Assembly: GCA_944321725.1 (NCBI GenBank)
Contig: CALUMI010000007.1
Location: 23,993-87,992, forward strand
Reading direction: 5' to 3'
Origin: an uncultured Muribaculaceae bacterium
Lineage (GTDB): Bacteria > Bacteroidota > Bacteroidia > Bacteroidales > Muribaculaceae
Length of the DNA: 64,000 nucleotides
The notes beneath the pieces are model-generated. The model was given only the letters and a program-made list of their open reading frames with translations, did not search any database and had not been told where the DNA came from. Position numbers and translations under genes: made by a program. Shown here one piece after another: positions 8,669-18,161 of the stretch (within the stretch, counting starts at the first letter, position 1; every line of letters begins with the position of its first letter).

Positions 8669-10210
8669 ATGGCTCAGGATGATTTATTTAAAAAGATCGT
8701 AGCGCACGCTAAAGAGTATGGTTTTGTATTCCCGTCAAGCGAAATCTACGACGGACTTTCCGCCGTTTACGACTACGGGCAGAACGGAGTGGAACTGAAA
8801 AACAACATCAAACGTTATTGGTGGGACGCGATGACCCAGCTCAACGAGAACATTGTAGGCTTGGACTCCGCCATTTTCATGCACCCGACAATATGGAAAG
8901 CGTCGGGACACGTAGACGCTTTCAACGACCCGCTAATCGACAACCGCGACTCAAAAAAACGCTATCGCGCCGATGTCCTGATTGAAGATGAAATAGCCAA
9001 ATACGATGACAAAATAAACAAGGAAGTTGCCAAAGCCGCCAAGAAATTCGGCGACTCATTCGACGAGAAACTATATCGTGAGACCAATCCGCGCGTGCAG
9101 GAGCATTTTGCAAAACGCAACGAATTGCATGAGCGATACTCAAAAGCGATGAACGACATGAACCTTGAGGAACTTCGCCAAATAATCCTCGACTACGATA
9201 TAGTGTGCCCCATTTCCGGAACAAAGAATTGGACGGAAGTGCGCCAATTCAACCTCATGTTCTCCACCGAAATGGGAAGCACATCGGAAGGCTCCATGAA
9301 AGTATACCTGCGTCCGGAAACGGCACAAGGAATATTTGTCAACTTCCTGAACGTGCAGAAGACCGGACGTATGCGCATCCCGTTCGGAATCGCCCAAATA
9401 GGCAAGGCTTTCCGCAATGAGATAGTGGCGCGGCAATTCATATTCCGTATGCGCGAGTTCGAGCAAATGGAAATGCAGTTCTTCGTGCGACCGGGAGAAG
9501 AGTTGAAATGGTTCGCAAAATGGAAAGAGACACGCCTGAAATGGCACAAGGCTCTCGGACTTGGCGATGAAAAATACCGCTACCACGACCACGAAAAACT
9601 TGCGCACTACGCCAACGCGGCAACCGACATTGAATTCCTCATGCCATTCGGATTCAAAGAAGTAGAGGGAATACACTCACGCACCAATTTCGATCTTGGC
9701 AATCATGAGAAATTCTCAGGTAAAAAGATACAATATTTCGACCCGGAATTGAACCAGTCATACACTCCTTATGTCATCGAGACATCCATAGGAGTAGACC
9801 GCATGTTCTTGTCGGTGTTTGCCTCGTCGTATGAGGAGGAAAAATTGGAAAACGGCGAAACACGCGCCGTGCTTCACCTTCCTGCCGCGCTTGCCCCGAT
9901 AAAAGCCGCAATCATGCCGCTCGTCCGCAAAGACGGGCTTCCGGAAAAAGCGCAGGAGCTTATCGACGCGCTGAAATTCGACTTCAAAGTGCAATACGAC
10001 GAAAAAGACTCCATCGGCAAACGCTACCGCCGTCAGGATGCCATCGGAACGCCTTTCTGCATAACCGTAGACCACCAGACATTGGAGGACAACACCGTAA
10101 CCATACGCCACCGCGACTCCATGCGGCAGGAACGTGTCGCCATACCGGAAGTGGCGGCTATGCTCGACAAAGAAGTCAGCATGAAAGAATTGCTCAAGAA
10201 ATTAGTTTAA
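8669..10210 (+). CDS. glyS: glycyl-tRNA synthetase, dimeric class II type
   Basis: Charges tRNA-Gly in the cytoplasm. It has 513 residues in one chain, so it is the alpha2 (archaeal/eukaryotic/Bacteroidetes) type and not the two-gene alpha2beta2 form. Class II motifs are visible: motif 2 (FRNEIVARQFIFRMREFEQMEMQFF split by the family insertion) and motif 3 (IETSIGVDRMFLSVF). The N-terminus FPSSEIYDGLSAVYDYGQNG is diagnostic for the family. The C-terminal anticodon-binding domain runs from about residue 400 to the end. lemA starts 6 bases after the stop, so read-through into the lipoprotein genes is likely. Confidence 0.96.
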   Translation: MAQDDLFKKIVAHAKEYGFVFPSSEIYDGLSAVYDYGQNGVELKNNIKRYWWDAMTQLNENIVGLDSAIFMHPTIWKASGHVDAFNDPLIDNRDSKKRYRADVLIEDEIAKYDDKINKEVAKAAKKFGDSFDEKLYRETNPRVQEHFAKRNELHERYSKAMNDMNLEELRQIILDYDIVCPISGTKNWTEVRQFNLMFSTEMGSTSEGSMKVYLRPETAQGIFVNFLNVQKTGRMRIPFGIAQIGKAFRNEIVARQFIFRMREFEQMEMQFFVRPGEELKWFAKWKETRLKWHKALGLGDEKYRYHDHEKLAHYANAATDIEFLMPFGFKEVEGIHSRTNFDLGNHEKFSGKKIQYFDPELNQSYTPYVIETSIGVDRMFLSVFASSYEEEKLENGETRAVLHLPAALAPIKAAIMPLVRKDGLPEKAQELIDALKFDFKVQYDEKDSIGKRYRRQDAIGTPFCITVDHQTLEDNTVTIRHRDSMRQERVAIPEVAAMLDKEVSMKELLKKLV

Positions 10211-10216
10211 AACGAT

Positions 10217-10813
10217 ATGAAAACCGTAAGAAACAAAATTATAGCCCTTGCCGCAGCCATAATGGCAGCGGCAAGCCTCAGCTCATGCAACTACAACTCG
10301 CTCGTCGAGAAAGAGCAGACTGTAGAGCAGACATGGGCGGAAGTAGAAACGCAATATCAACGCCGCGCCGACTTGATACCTAATCTTGTCAACACAGTGA
10401 AAGGCTACGCCGAGCACGAGTCAAAAACACTCGAACAGGTTGTTGCAGCGCGTGCCAAAGCCACATCAATCACATTGTCGGCTGAAGATTTGACAGAAGA
10501 CAACCTTGCGAAATACCAGCAGGCACAAGGCGAATTGTCGGGAGCGTTGAAATCGCTGCTCGCCGTCACGGAATCGTATCCCAATCTGAAAGCAAACGAG
10601 AATTTCCGCGACCTGCAAGTACAGCTCGAAGGCACCGAAAACCGCATAGCGACAGCCCGCACACGCTATACGCAAGCTGTCAGGGACTACAACACCTCCA
10701 TAAAAAAGTTTCCTACCGTAATCTATGCCGGTTGGTTCGGATTTGAGGAGAAACCGCAATTCAAAGCAGAAGCCGGAGCAGAAAATGCGCCGGAAGTAAA
10801 TTTCAACGAGTAG
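10217..10813 (+). CDS. LemA family protein, predicted lipoprotein
   Basis: A 198-residue LemA-domain protein, an envelope family of alpha-helical bundles with unknown biochemical role. The family core is obvious: YNSLVEKEQTVEQTWAEVE, QRRADLIPNLVNTVKGYAEHE, VVAARAKA and TRYTQAVRDYNTSIKKFP. The N-terminal export signal ends in SLSSC (Cys about residue 25), so this copy looks lipid-anchored instead of held by the single transmembrane helix common in LemA. A following charged residue pattern (NYNS) does not settle inner versus outer membrane. It is first of three envelope genes after glyS. Confidence 0.88.
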   Translation: MKTVRNKIIALAAAIMAAASLSSCNYNSLVEKEQTVEQTWAEVETQYQRRADLIPNLVNTVKGYAEHESKTLEQVVAARAKATSITLSAEDLTEDNLAKYQQAQGELSGALKSLLAVTESYPNLKANENFRDLQVQLEGTENRIATARTRYTQAVRDYNTSIKKFPTVIYAGWFGFEEKPQFKAEAGAENAPEVNFNE

Positions 10814-10817
10814 AAAA

Positions 10818-11384
10818 ATGAACAAACTGCCTATATTTTTATGCCTGTCGGCATTGATTGCAATAGCAACGTCATGCAAGCTCGACCCCGAAGAAGACGC
10901 ATGGGAATATTACGAGGAATGGCGCGATGAGAACACCACATGGCTGGCGCAACAGGCTGCACGCACCAACGACGACGGCTCGCTCTACTACCGGACAATA
11001 ACGCCCGAATGGGACGCAAGCGCCTATGTGCTTATCCACTATTTCAACGACCGCGAGGCCACATCCGGAAACTTGTCGCCGCTCTACACTTCGACTGTCG
11101 ACATCAAATATAAAGGACAGCTCTACAATGATGTGGCTTTTGACTCGTCCTACACTCAAACCGCATACGGCGACAGCATCTACCGCTCGAAAGTGGGCAA
11201 CTTCGTAAGCGGATTCTCCATGGCTCTCATGGACATGCACGTGGGCGACTCTTGTGAGGTGGTTATTCCTTACCAACAAGGCTACGGCGCAACAGGCTAT
11301 GGAACAATTCTTCCATATTCCGCGCTGAAATTCAATATAAAATTAGTTGACATACCCGGTTATGAGAAACCGGCAAGAGAATAA
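10818..11384 (+). CDS. FKBP-type peptidyl-prolyl isomerase lipoprotein
   Basis: Predicted lipid-anchored prolyl cis-trans isomerase acting on exported proteins. The 188-residue chain begins with a signal and lipobox (IATSC, Cys20), then an acidic helical linker (EEDAWEYYEEWRDENT). The C-terminal FKBP fold has VDIKYKGQLYNDVAFDSSY, then GFSMALMDMHVGDSCEVVIPYQQGYGATG and a final FNIKLVDI strand. The active-site aromatic pocket is only partly conserved, so catalysis is likely but not proven. It lies 4 bases after lemA and 6 before the S41 protease gene. Confidence 0.85.
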   Translation: MNKLPIFLCLSALIAIATSCKLDPEEDAWEYYEEWRDENTTWLAQQAARTNDDGSLYYRTITPEWDASAYVLIHYFNDREATSGNLSPLYTSTVDIKYKGQLYNDVAFDSSYTQTAYGDSIYRSKVGNFVSGFSMALMDMHVGDSCEVVIPYQQGYGATGYGTILPYSALKFNIKLVDIPGYEKPARE

Positions 11385-11390
11385 CAACTG

Positions 11391-12419
11391 TTGCTCAGAC
11401 ATCTTATCCATATCATAACAGCATTGACGCTTATGTCGTGGGTGTCGTCATGCCACGACATAGCGGAATATGCCGACAATCCGGAAGGAAATTTCGAGGC
11501 ATTGTGGTCGATACTCGATGAGCATTACTGCTTTTTCGAGTACAAAGATGTGGATTGGCAGGAAATAAAAGAGCGCTACCAAAAAAAAATCAGCCCCACA
11601 ATGACCGACGAGGAGCTGTTCCGTGTATGCTCTGACATGCTCATGGAACTTAAAGACGGCCATACAAACCTCAGCTCGCCTTTCGATGTTTCCCGCTATT
11701 GGATATGGGAACAATATCCCGCCAACTACGACGACCGCCTCGTAAAAGAGCATTATTTGGAATTTGACTATCGCACAGCCTCCGGCATCGACTACCGGAT
11801 ACTGCAAAACAACTATGGATATATGTACTACGGCTCGTTCTCGTCGACAATCGGCGAAGGCAATCTCGACAATATCCTTGCGTATCTCGCGGCCTCCGAC
11901 GGACTTATTATCGACGTGCGCGACAATGGCGGAGGACTGCTGACCAATGTGGAAACACTCGTGGCACGGTTTGTCGACGAGAAAACGCTTGCGGGATACA
12001 TATCCCACAAGACAGGACCCGGGCACAACGAGTTTTCAGAACCGTATCCCTACTACATAGAACCTGCCAAATCGCGCGTACACTACAACAAGCCGGTTGT
12101 TGTGCTATGCAACCGCGCCACATTCAGCGCGGCAAACAATTTTGTGTCCATCATGAAAAGCATACCGGGTGTGAAAATAATAGGCGACACAACAGGCGGC
12201 GGATGCGGGCTGCCGTTTACATCGGAGCTGCCCAACGGTTGGAGCATACGATTCAGCGCGGCGCCAATCTACGACAGAGATGGCAACCTTACCGAATACG
12301 GCGTAGCGCCATCCGACGGATGCAAAACCGACATCACGGAAACCGACAAACTTGCCGGGAAAGACACAATACTCGAACTCGCGTTCGACACGCTCGACTC
12401 GATGCTGCAAAATCCTTAG
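11391..12419 (+). CDS. S41 family peptidase lipoprotein (TTG start)
   Basis: Predicted C-terminal-processing-type serine peptidase anchored in the envelope, 342 residues. The signal ends in the lipobox WVSSC (Cys21). A Tricorn-like N-terminal helical region (FEALWSILDEHYCFFEYKDVDW) precedes the catalytic core: LIIDVRDNGGG, VVVLCNRATFSAANNF with the expected serine in FSAA, and GDTTGGGCGLPF. No PDZ domain is obvious. The only initiator that includes the signal peptide is TTG at 11391; the frame is closed by TAA three codons upstream, and the first ATG would remove most of the signal. It ends the glyS-lemA-FKBP-S41 gene string. Confidence 0.85.
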   Translation: MLRHLIHIITALTLMSWVSSCHDIAEYADNPEGNFEALWSILDEHYCFFEYKDVDWQEIKERYQKKISPTMTDEELFRVCSDMLMELKDGHTNLSSPFDVSRYWIWEQYPANYDDRLVKEHYLEFDYRTASGIDYRILQNNYGYMYYGSFSSTIGEGNLDNILAYLAASDGLIIDVRDNGGGLLTNVETLVARFVDEKTLAGYISHKTGPGHNEFSEPYPYYIEPAKSRVHYNKPVVVLCNRATFSAANNFVSIMKSIPGVKIIGDTTGGGCGLPFTSELPNGWSIRFSAAPIYDRDGNLTEYGVAPSDGCKTDITETDKLAGKDTILELAFDTLDSMLQNP

Positions 12420-12559
12420 CAAAGGCGCAAATTAACATTATTTAAACTAAAAAGATGAGACACGGTAAACCTTTTCTCATCCGCGTTGTTATACTGACAT
12501 GAAAAATTAAAAAAACACACAACATATAAGTCAATAATTTTAATTAAACTTTATTCGTT

Positions 12560-13753
12560 ATGAAGAAATTATTACTAACTGCATTATCGATTGCGATGGT
12601 TGTTCCCGCAATCAATGCGCAAGAAACGGTAGCCAATGAAAGCCAACAGCAGACACCTGAAGTGATTTACACACACTCATGGCGCGATAATTGGTATATA
12701 CAATTAGGAGCCGGCGCACAAATGCCTCTCTTCGAGAAAGACGCGGGCAACAGCAATTTTGATTTCGACAAGACAACCGCTGTCTATGAGGCTGCCGTAG
12801 GCCACTGGTTCTCGCCGTGGTTCGGCTTCCGATTCAGAGGGCAAGGCGGAAGGCTGCATTGGGACAATGCCGGATGGAACAAAATGGGATATGCCAACTT
12901 CGGGCTCGACCTCACATGGGATATGTTCAACAGCATAGGCGGTGTGAACGACAAACGAGTGTTCACCATCATTCCTTACTTGGGATTAGGCACAACCTAC
13001 GCATGGGACTATAACAACGGCGGAAACATTTTCGACAACAACGGCACACCGATGGATCACCAATGGGTGGTAAACGGGACATTTGGTCTGGAATTCCGCT
13101 TCCGCACAAGCAAACGCGTAGATTTGTATATCGACGCGCGAATGACAGCCACAGCCGACAACATCAACAATGTGGCTTGGAAAACCGGTGTTGACCCGAT
13201 TTTCTCGCTCACAGGAGGTTTGAAAATCAATCTCGGCAAAGAAGGCCGTCACGTGACCAAATATGAGCCATATGACTGCTCAGGTGAAATCAACGCGCTC
13301 AACGACCGCATAAACGCCATGCGTGACGAGCTCGCACAAAAAGACGCGCGTCTGCGCGCAGCAGAGGCACAACTCCCGTGTCCGGAAGTAAAAGAGCAGC
13401 CTGTAGCAGAACAAAAAGCGCCGTCAACACCTAATTGGCAACCGGCAGTAAGATTCCGCATCAACTCCGCGACCGTATCAGCAAACGATAAAGTGACGCT
13501 CTACGATGTGGCCAAATACATGAAAGAGAATCCCGACACAAAAGCCATAATCAAAGGCTATGCCGACAAAGACACAGGTACGGAAGAGTTCAACCGCCAA
13601 CTCTCTGAGAAACGTGCCAATGCGGTGAAAGACATAATCACGGACTACGGTGTAGATGAAAGCCGACTGTCGATAGAAGGACTTGGCGCAAGCGCACAGC
13701 CATACTCCGACAACAACAATTGGAACCGCGTTGTACTGATTGAATTCAAATAA
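12560..13753 (+). CDS. OmpA family outer-membrane protein
   Basis: Outer-membrane barrel that tethers to peptidoglycan, 397 residues. A signal peptide (ending INAQE, about residue 20) is followed by a barrel domain with aromatic strands (WRDNWYIQLGAGAQMPLF, WFSPWFGFRFRGQGG). A short coiled-coil-like linker follows (INALNDRINAMRDELAQKDARLRAAEAQL). The C-terminal OmpA-like peptidoglycan-binding domain (about 295-397) has VRFRINSATVSANDKVTLYDVA and the sugar-binding pattern EFNRQLSEKRANAVKDIITDYGV with the conserved Asp/Arg positions. It is followed by a strong terminator, so it is probably a single highly expressed gene. Upstream 12420-12559 is AT-rich with no clear consensus promoter. Confidence 0.93.
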   Translation: MKKLLLTALSIAMVVPAINAQETVANESQQQTPEVIYTHSWRDNWYIQLGAGAQMPLFEKDAGNSNFDFDKTTAVYEAAVGHWFSPWFGFRFRGQGGRLHWDNAGWNKMGYANFGLDLTWDMFNSIGGVNDKRVFTIIPYLGLGTTYAWDYNNGGNIFDNNGTPMDHQWVVNGTFGLEFRFRTSKRVDLYIDARMTATADNINNVAWKTGVDPIFSLTGGLKINLGKEGRHVTKYEPYDCSGEINALNDRINAMRDELAQKDARLRAAEAQLPCPEVKEQPVAEQKAPSTPNWQPAVRFRINSATVSANDKVTLYDVAKYMKENPDTKAIIKGYADKDTGTEEFNRQLSEKRANAVKDIITDYGVDESRLSIEGLGASAQPYSDNNNWNRVVLIEFK

Positions 13754-13774
13754 CACCATAAACACACACAACAC

Positions 13775-13818
13775 AAAAAAAGCAGGGTGGAGAATGGCTT
13801 CTCCACCCTGCTTTTTTA
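13775..13818 (+). terminator. strong intrinsic terminator after the OmpA gene
   Basis: A perfect 14-bp stem (13781-13794 with 13799-13812) closes a TGGC loop. It is flanked by seven A on the left and six T on the right, so it can terminate in both directions. It lies 27 bases after the OmpA stop. Confidence 0.92.
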
Positions 13819-13957
13819 TATCCGCTATTTGTCTGTTTTAATTATATTTAACGGGATTTTTTACACCCCCCCCCACTACAAATCAGACTATTTTTGTTGC
13901 GTAAACATATTAATTAACTACAAAAGTTGCGCCCGACACGAATCAGGGCAACATTCA

Positions 13958-14797
13958 ATGAAAAAAATTTTACTCACTGCCGCATTGGGAATGGCGGCAG
14001 TCATGGCATCGGCAGCAATCCAACCGGAAGAAATCAGCACTTTTACGGGAACGTTAGAAGGATTTGTCTACGAAACAAACGAACCCTATTTGGTTGAATA
14101 CTTCATGCACGACAATCAGATGGATTACACGTACAACATCTACAACAGCAGTCTTGAGAAAGTATGGAGCTATACAGGCTACATTCAAGGTAACCACAAC
14201 TATTCAATGGACACAGATATTGACGGCGACAGTTTCTATTTCTCCCAATATCTGTTCAACACTGACGATGAGTTTGAGTTTTTCCTGCAAAAAGAGCGTC
14301 CTGCGGCGAATCCTGAATACGAAGGGCAGACAGAAATCTACGGTTTCCAACTCATGCAAAGCAACGGAAACGCCATTATCGACTTGGATTTTGACCAACC
14401 GTTGCCCGGCGGAAACAGCATAAACTTTTACACATACCAACTCGGAAACTACAAACTAATACTTGAACTCAATTATTATCATAACGGCGACTATTACATA
14501 CGCTATATGTACGACCCCACGTCACAAGGCGGAACTATGCAGCTTATCTCCAAAGGACAGATGAAAGCGTATCCCAACCCCGTGAAAGCCGGCGACATGT
14601 TTAAAATCAGCGGAGTGAAAGACATTAAAGGGGCAACCGTAACTGTCAACCGCATGGACGGCTCTTTGGTCAACGCCTTCACATGCGACGCCACTGTAGC
14701 GGAAATACCCACAGGCGGAATGGCAAACGGCATGTATCTCTACACCGTCACCCGCAACGGCAAAGTGCTCGCAACAGGAAAAATAATTGTGGAATAG
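13958..14797 (+). CDS. exported protein with type IX secretion sorting domain
   Basis: A 279-residue protein beginning MKKILLTAALGMAAVMASA (signal peptide), followed by about 180 residues rich in Tyr, Phe and Asn with no recognised enzyme motif. The C-terminal 70 residues form a typical Por secretion tail: MKAYPNPVKAGDMFKISGV, then NRMDGSLV, MANGMYLYTV and GKVLATGKIIVE. Such tails send proteins through the type IX system to the cell surface. The open frame extends 57 codons further upstream, but that stretch crosses the terminator and has no signal, so the ATG at 13958 is chosen. The cargo function is unknown. Confidence 0.8.
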   Translation: MKKILLTAALGMAAVMASAAIQPEEISTFTGTLEGFVYETNEPYLVEYFMHDNQMDYTYNIYNSSLEKVWSYTGYIQGNHNYSMDTDIDGDSFYFSQYLFNTDDEFEFFLQKERPAANPEYEGQTEIYGFQLMQSNGNAIIDLDFDQPLPGGNSINFYTYQLGNYKLILELNYYHNGDYYIRYMYDPTSQGGTMQLISKGQMKAYPNPVKAGDMFKISGVKDIKGATVTVNRMDGSLVNAFTCDATVAEIPTGGMANGMYLYTVTRNGKVLATGKIIVE

Positions 14798-15251
14798 CAC
14801 AACGCCACACAACAACGGCCATCGCGCTCAACGAAGAGAGTGATGGCCGTTGCTGTACCATCTTTTACAAACGGAATGACACCCAAATAAAAAATCAACC
14901 ATTTTCGGTTGTTTCAAGATGTCTATCCGACATTATCGCTTATTGCTTCTTTGAGAAAGGCATATAAGACAGAGCCCCGCCGGGACTGCACAATTTTACC
15001 CCCACGCAAGCGGAGTGCGGCTTGGAGGGTAAAGTATCTAAGAAATCCGGTCGCATAGAGGCCGCACTTCCAACCGGCATCTGTTCTACCCACTGCACAG
15101 CGGCAGCTCTTCGAAGCACCTACAGCCTACAAAACAGCTGCATAAGTGAAATAGAGGTATGACAGGCGGCATCTCGGCATAACAATTCCAAACGAGTTTG
15201 GTTGTTCTGCTCTCGATTTGCACTATCTTTGCAGACAAAAACAACAATAAA
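14798..15251. other. 454-base non-coding region with two inverted repeats
   Basis: No credible gene. An 11-bp hairpin, CAACGGCCATC (14813-14823) with GATGGCCGTTG (14842-14852), follows the type IX protein and may be a weak terminator; it lacks a T-run. Further on, AGTGCGGC (near 15015) pairs with GCCGCACT (near 15062). The motif AAGCGGAGTGC here recurs in another intergenic region near 32244. The right end holds the MFS promoter. Confidence 0.4.
15201..15231 (+). promoter_or_regulatory. promoter of the MFS transporter
   Basis: GTTG (15201-15204), 19 bases, TATCTTTG (15224-15231): near-consensus -33 and full -7 match. The ATG at 15252 is 21 bases after the -7 box, which supports this start over the longer open frame. 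Confidence 0.6.
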
Positions 15252-16910
15252 ATGACAGAACTGGTAAAAACTAAGCTAAACGATTCCGCCGCCATGCGGT
15301 GGACAGCCTTATTATTGCTCGCAATGGCAATGTTCTTCGGCTACATTTTCATGGATATACTCTCCCCTATAAAGGACTTGATGCAATCCACGCGCGGTTG
15401 GGACTCGACAGCCTTCGGCACGATGCAAGGCTCGGAAACATTTCTCAACGTATTCGTATTCTTCCTGATTTTTGCCGGCATAATCCTCGACAAAATGGGA
15501 GTGCGCTTCACGGCAGTCCTGTCGGGAGCTGTAATGCTCGTAGGAGCCGTCATCAAATGGTACGCCGTCACCGAAAGCTTTCAAGGGAGCAGCCTCGAAA
15601 CATGGTTCGACAATAATCTGAACTACATACCGGGATTCGACGAGTTGGGTATCTCCCCGTTCTACAAAGGAATGCCGGCATCAGCAAAATTAGCCGCCAT
15701 AGGCTTCATGATATTCGGGTGCGGTGTGGAAATGGCGGGAATCACCGTGTCGCGCGGAATAGTAAAATGGTTTAAAGGCCACGAAATGGCATTGGCCATG
15801 GGTTCTGAAATGGCATTGGCCAGACTCGGTGTCGCAACCTGCATGATTTTCTCGCCGGTGTTCGCACGGCTTGGAGGCGACATCGATGTGTCGCGTTCGG
15901 TGGCTTTCGGAGTTGTATTGCTCATGATTGCCCTGATAATGTTTATCACATATTTCTTTATGGACAAGAAGCTCGACCAACAGACAGGGGAAGAAGAGGA
16001 AAAAGACGACCCGTTCAAAATAAGCGACATCGGCAACATATTGCGCAGCAGCGGATTTTGGCTCGTCGCGCTTCTGTGCGTACTCTATTATTCCGCCATA
16101 TTCCCATTCCAAAAATATGCCGTCAACATGCTGCAATGCAACCTTACGTTCACAGCCCTGCCCGACGGCTCTTTTTGGGCAGGCAACACCGTAACCGTCA
16201 TACAATACGTAATCATGCTGATAGTGGCGGGAGCATCGTTTGCAAGCAATTTTTCAAAAACAAAAACAATGAGATACGGGATGCTCGCGTTGGCAGTGGT
16301 ATCGCTCGTGGCATTCTGCTACATGGGCTACATGCGCCAAAGCGCGGAAACAGTATTTGCCGTATTCCCGCTTCTTGCAGTAGGCATCACTCCGATATTG
16401 GGCAAATACGTCGACCATAAAGGAAAAGCGGCATCGATGCTGATAATCGGTTCTTTGCTCCTGATAGCTTGCCACCTCACATTCGCATTTATCCTGCCCG
16501 AGCTGAAAGGAAATGTAGTAGGCGGCGTAATTCTCGCTTATTTCACCATCCTCGTATTGGGCGCCAGCTTCTCGCTCGTACCGGCTTCACTATGGCCGAG
16601 CGTTCCGAAACTTGTCGACGCAAAAATCATCGGAAGCGCCTACGCCCTGATTTTCTGGATACAAAACATCGGATTGTGGCTGTTCCCACTGCTTATCGGC
16701 AAAGTGTTGGACAAAACCAACTCACAGCTTGTGGCGGACATGCAGAACGGGCTGATTTCAGCCAAAGAGGCAGCCGTGTCATACGACTATACCGCGCCGC
16801 TTGTGATGCTTGCCTGTCTTGGCGCCGCCGCGCTTGTTTTGGGCTTTGTGCTTAAAATCATCGACAAGAAGAAAGGCTATGGCTTGGAATTGCCAAACAT
16901 CACCGAATAG
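15252..16910 (+). CDS. MFS transporter
   Basis: Inner-membrane secondary transporter of the major facilitator superfamily, 552 residues with about 12 hydrophobic segments. The first is ALLLLAMAMFFGYIFMDIL and the last is LVMLACLGAAALVLGFVL. The loop after the second helix contains GIILDKMGVRFT, the family's G-x-x-x-D-x-x-G-x-R signature. Two inserted hydrophilic stretches (about residues 110-140 and 250-275, the latter acidic, QQTGEEEEKDDPF) make it longer than the usual 400-450. Substrate cannot be predicted. The frame is open 18 codons upstream, but that region contains the promoter. A symmetric hairpin follows the gene. Confidence 0.85.
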   Translation: MTELVKTKLNDSAAMRWTALLLLAMAMFFGYIFMDILSPIKDLMQSTRGWDSTAFGTMQGSETFLNVFVFFLIFAGIILDKMGVRFTAVLSGAVMLVGAVIKWYAVTESFQGSSLETWFDNNLNYIPGFDELGISPFYKGMPASAKLAAIGFMIFGCGVEMAGITVSRGIVKWFKGHEMALAMGSEMALARLGVATCMIFSPVFARLGGDIDVSRSVAFGVVLLMIALIMFITYFFMDKKLDQQTGEEEEKDDPFKISDIGNILRSSGFWLVALLCVLYYSAIFPFQKYAVNMLQCNLTFTALPDGSFWAGNTVTVIQYVIMLIVAGASFASNFSKTKTMRYGMLALAVVSLVAFCYMGYMRQSAETVFAVFPLLAVGITPILGKYVDHKGKAASMLIIGSLLLIACHLTFAFILPELKGNVVGGVILAYFTILVLGASFSLVPASLWPSVPKLVDAKIIGSAYALIFWIQNIGLWLFPLLIGKVLDKTNSQLVADMQNGLISAKEAAVSYDYTAPLVMLACLGAAALVLGFVLKIIDKKKGYGLELPNITE

Positions 16911-16916
16911 TGCAGA

Positions 16917-16957
16917 TTATCGGTGTCCGGTTTATTGCTTTCACCAGACACCGATAA
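16917..16957 (+). terminator. hairpin after the MFS gene
   Basis: TTATCGGTGTC (16917-16927) pairs perfectly with GACACCGATAA (16947-16957), with two extra G-C pairs inside after one mismatch. No T-run follows, so termination is plausible but not assured. Confidence 0.5.
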
Positions 16958-17088
16958 ACATAAATTAACAACTAATACTCCATATTATTTTCCAAAACAA
17001 ATATTATATTTCAGAAATATTTCCGTAAATTTGTAAAAGCATACTTTTATGCACAATAAAACAGGCAACCAATATAAAACATAACGAA

Positions 17089-18156
17089 ATGAAAAAGTAC
17101 AACTTTTACGCCGGGCCGTCGATTCTGAGCCAATACACAATCAAAAATACCGCCGACGCGGTATTGAATTTCAACGGCACAGGCCTTTCTATACTTGAAA
17201 TTTCTCACAGAAGCAAAGAATTTCAGGCTGTAATCGACGAAGCCAACGCGTTGGTAAAAGAGCTTCTCGACATTCCTTCAGGCTACGAGGTACTGTTTCT
17301 CGGTGGAGGCGCAAGCCTGCAATTCTGCATGATCCCATTCAACTTTCTCCGCAAAAAAGCCGCTTATGTGGATTCCGGAGTATGGGCAAACAAAGCCATC
17401 AAGGAAGCAAAACTGTTCGGAGAAGTGGAAGTTGTGGCATCGTCGAAAGACGCCAACTATACTTTTGTCCCTAAAAACTATGACATTCCGGCTGATGCCG
17501 ACTATCTGCATATCACAACAAACAACACCATCTACGGGACAGAGCTCCGCAAGGACATAGACTCGCCCATCCCATTGATTGCCGACATGTCGAGCGATAT
17601 ATTTTCCCGAAAAATCGATATCGCAAAATATGACGCCATATATGCCGGAGCGCAAAAGAACCTCGCCCCATCGGGTGTAACGCTTATTATCGTAAAAGAA
17701 TCGGCTCTCGGAAAAGCGGACAGAGTGATTCCGACGATGCTCGACTACCGCACACACGTAAGCAAAGGCTCAATGTTCAACACTCCCCCTGTGCTGCCGA
17801 TTTACTCCGCTCTCCAAACCCTCAAGTGGTATAAAGAGCAAGGCGGCGTGGAAGCGATGGAAAAATTGGACATACAAAAAGCCGAGAAACTCTACGACGC
17901 TATCGACAACAGCAAGATATTTGTCGGCACAGCCAAACAGGAAGACCGCTCGATAATGAACGTATGCTTCGTAATGAAGCCCGAATACGCCGAGTTGGAA
18001 AAACAATTCATCGATTTCGCAACAGAAAAAGGCATCGTAGGCATTAAGGGACACCGCTCGGTGGGCGGATTCCGCGCGTCAATCTACAACGCGATGTCGC
18101 TCGAAGGAGTTGAATATCTTATCGGAACGATGAAAGAGTTCGAACGCAAACTATAA
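17089..18156 (+). CDS. serC: phosphoserine aminotransferase
   Basis: PLP enzyme converting 3-phosphohydroxypyruvate and glutamate to phosphoserine, the second step of serine synthesis. It also serves pyridoxal phosphate synthesis in some bacteria. The 355 residues match the family. The N-terminus [14 protein letters not shown] is diagnostic, and the cofactor lysine lies in [15 protein letters not shown] at about residue 191. The C-terminal [19 protein letters not shown] holds phosphate-binding arginines. A TAAATTTG box at 17026-17033 is a likely -7 element, with a poor -33. serA begins 5 bases after the stop, so the genes for steps 1 and 2 form an operon. Confidence 0.97.
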   Translation: MKKYNFYAGPSILSQYTIKNTADAVLNFNGTGLSILEISHRSKEFQAVIDEANALVKELLDIPSGYEVLFLGGGASLQFCMIPFNFLRKKAAYVDSGVWANKAIKEAKLFGEVEVVASSKDANYTFVPKNYDIPADADYLHITTNNTIYGTELRKDIDSPIPLIADMSSDIFSRKIDIAKYDAIYAGAQKNLAPSGVTLIIVKESALGKADRVIPTMLDYRTHVSKGSMFNTPPVLPIYSALQTLKWYKEQGGVEAMEKLDIQKAEKLYDAIDNSKIFVGTAKQEDRSIMNVCFVMKPEYAELEKQFIDFATEKGIVGIKGHRSVGGFRASIYNAMSLEGVEYLIGTMKEFERKL

Positions 18157-18161
18157 CAGCC

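Noticed and set aside
13787..13957. 57-codon N-terminal extension of the type IX protein
   Set aside because: It begins inside a perfect transcription terminator and would bury the signal peptide.
15086..15295. Minus-strand 69-codon frame upstream of and within the MFS gene
   Set aside because: Overlaps the MFS promoter and start, with no coding character; shadow frame.
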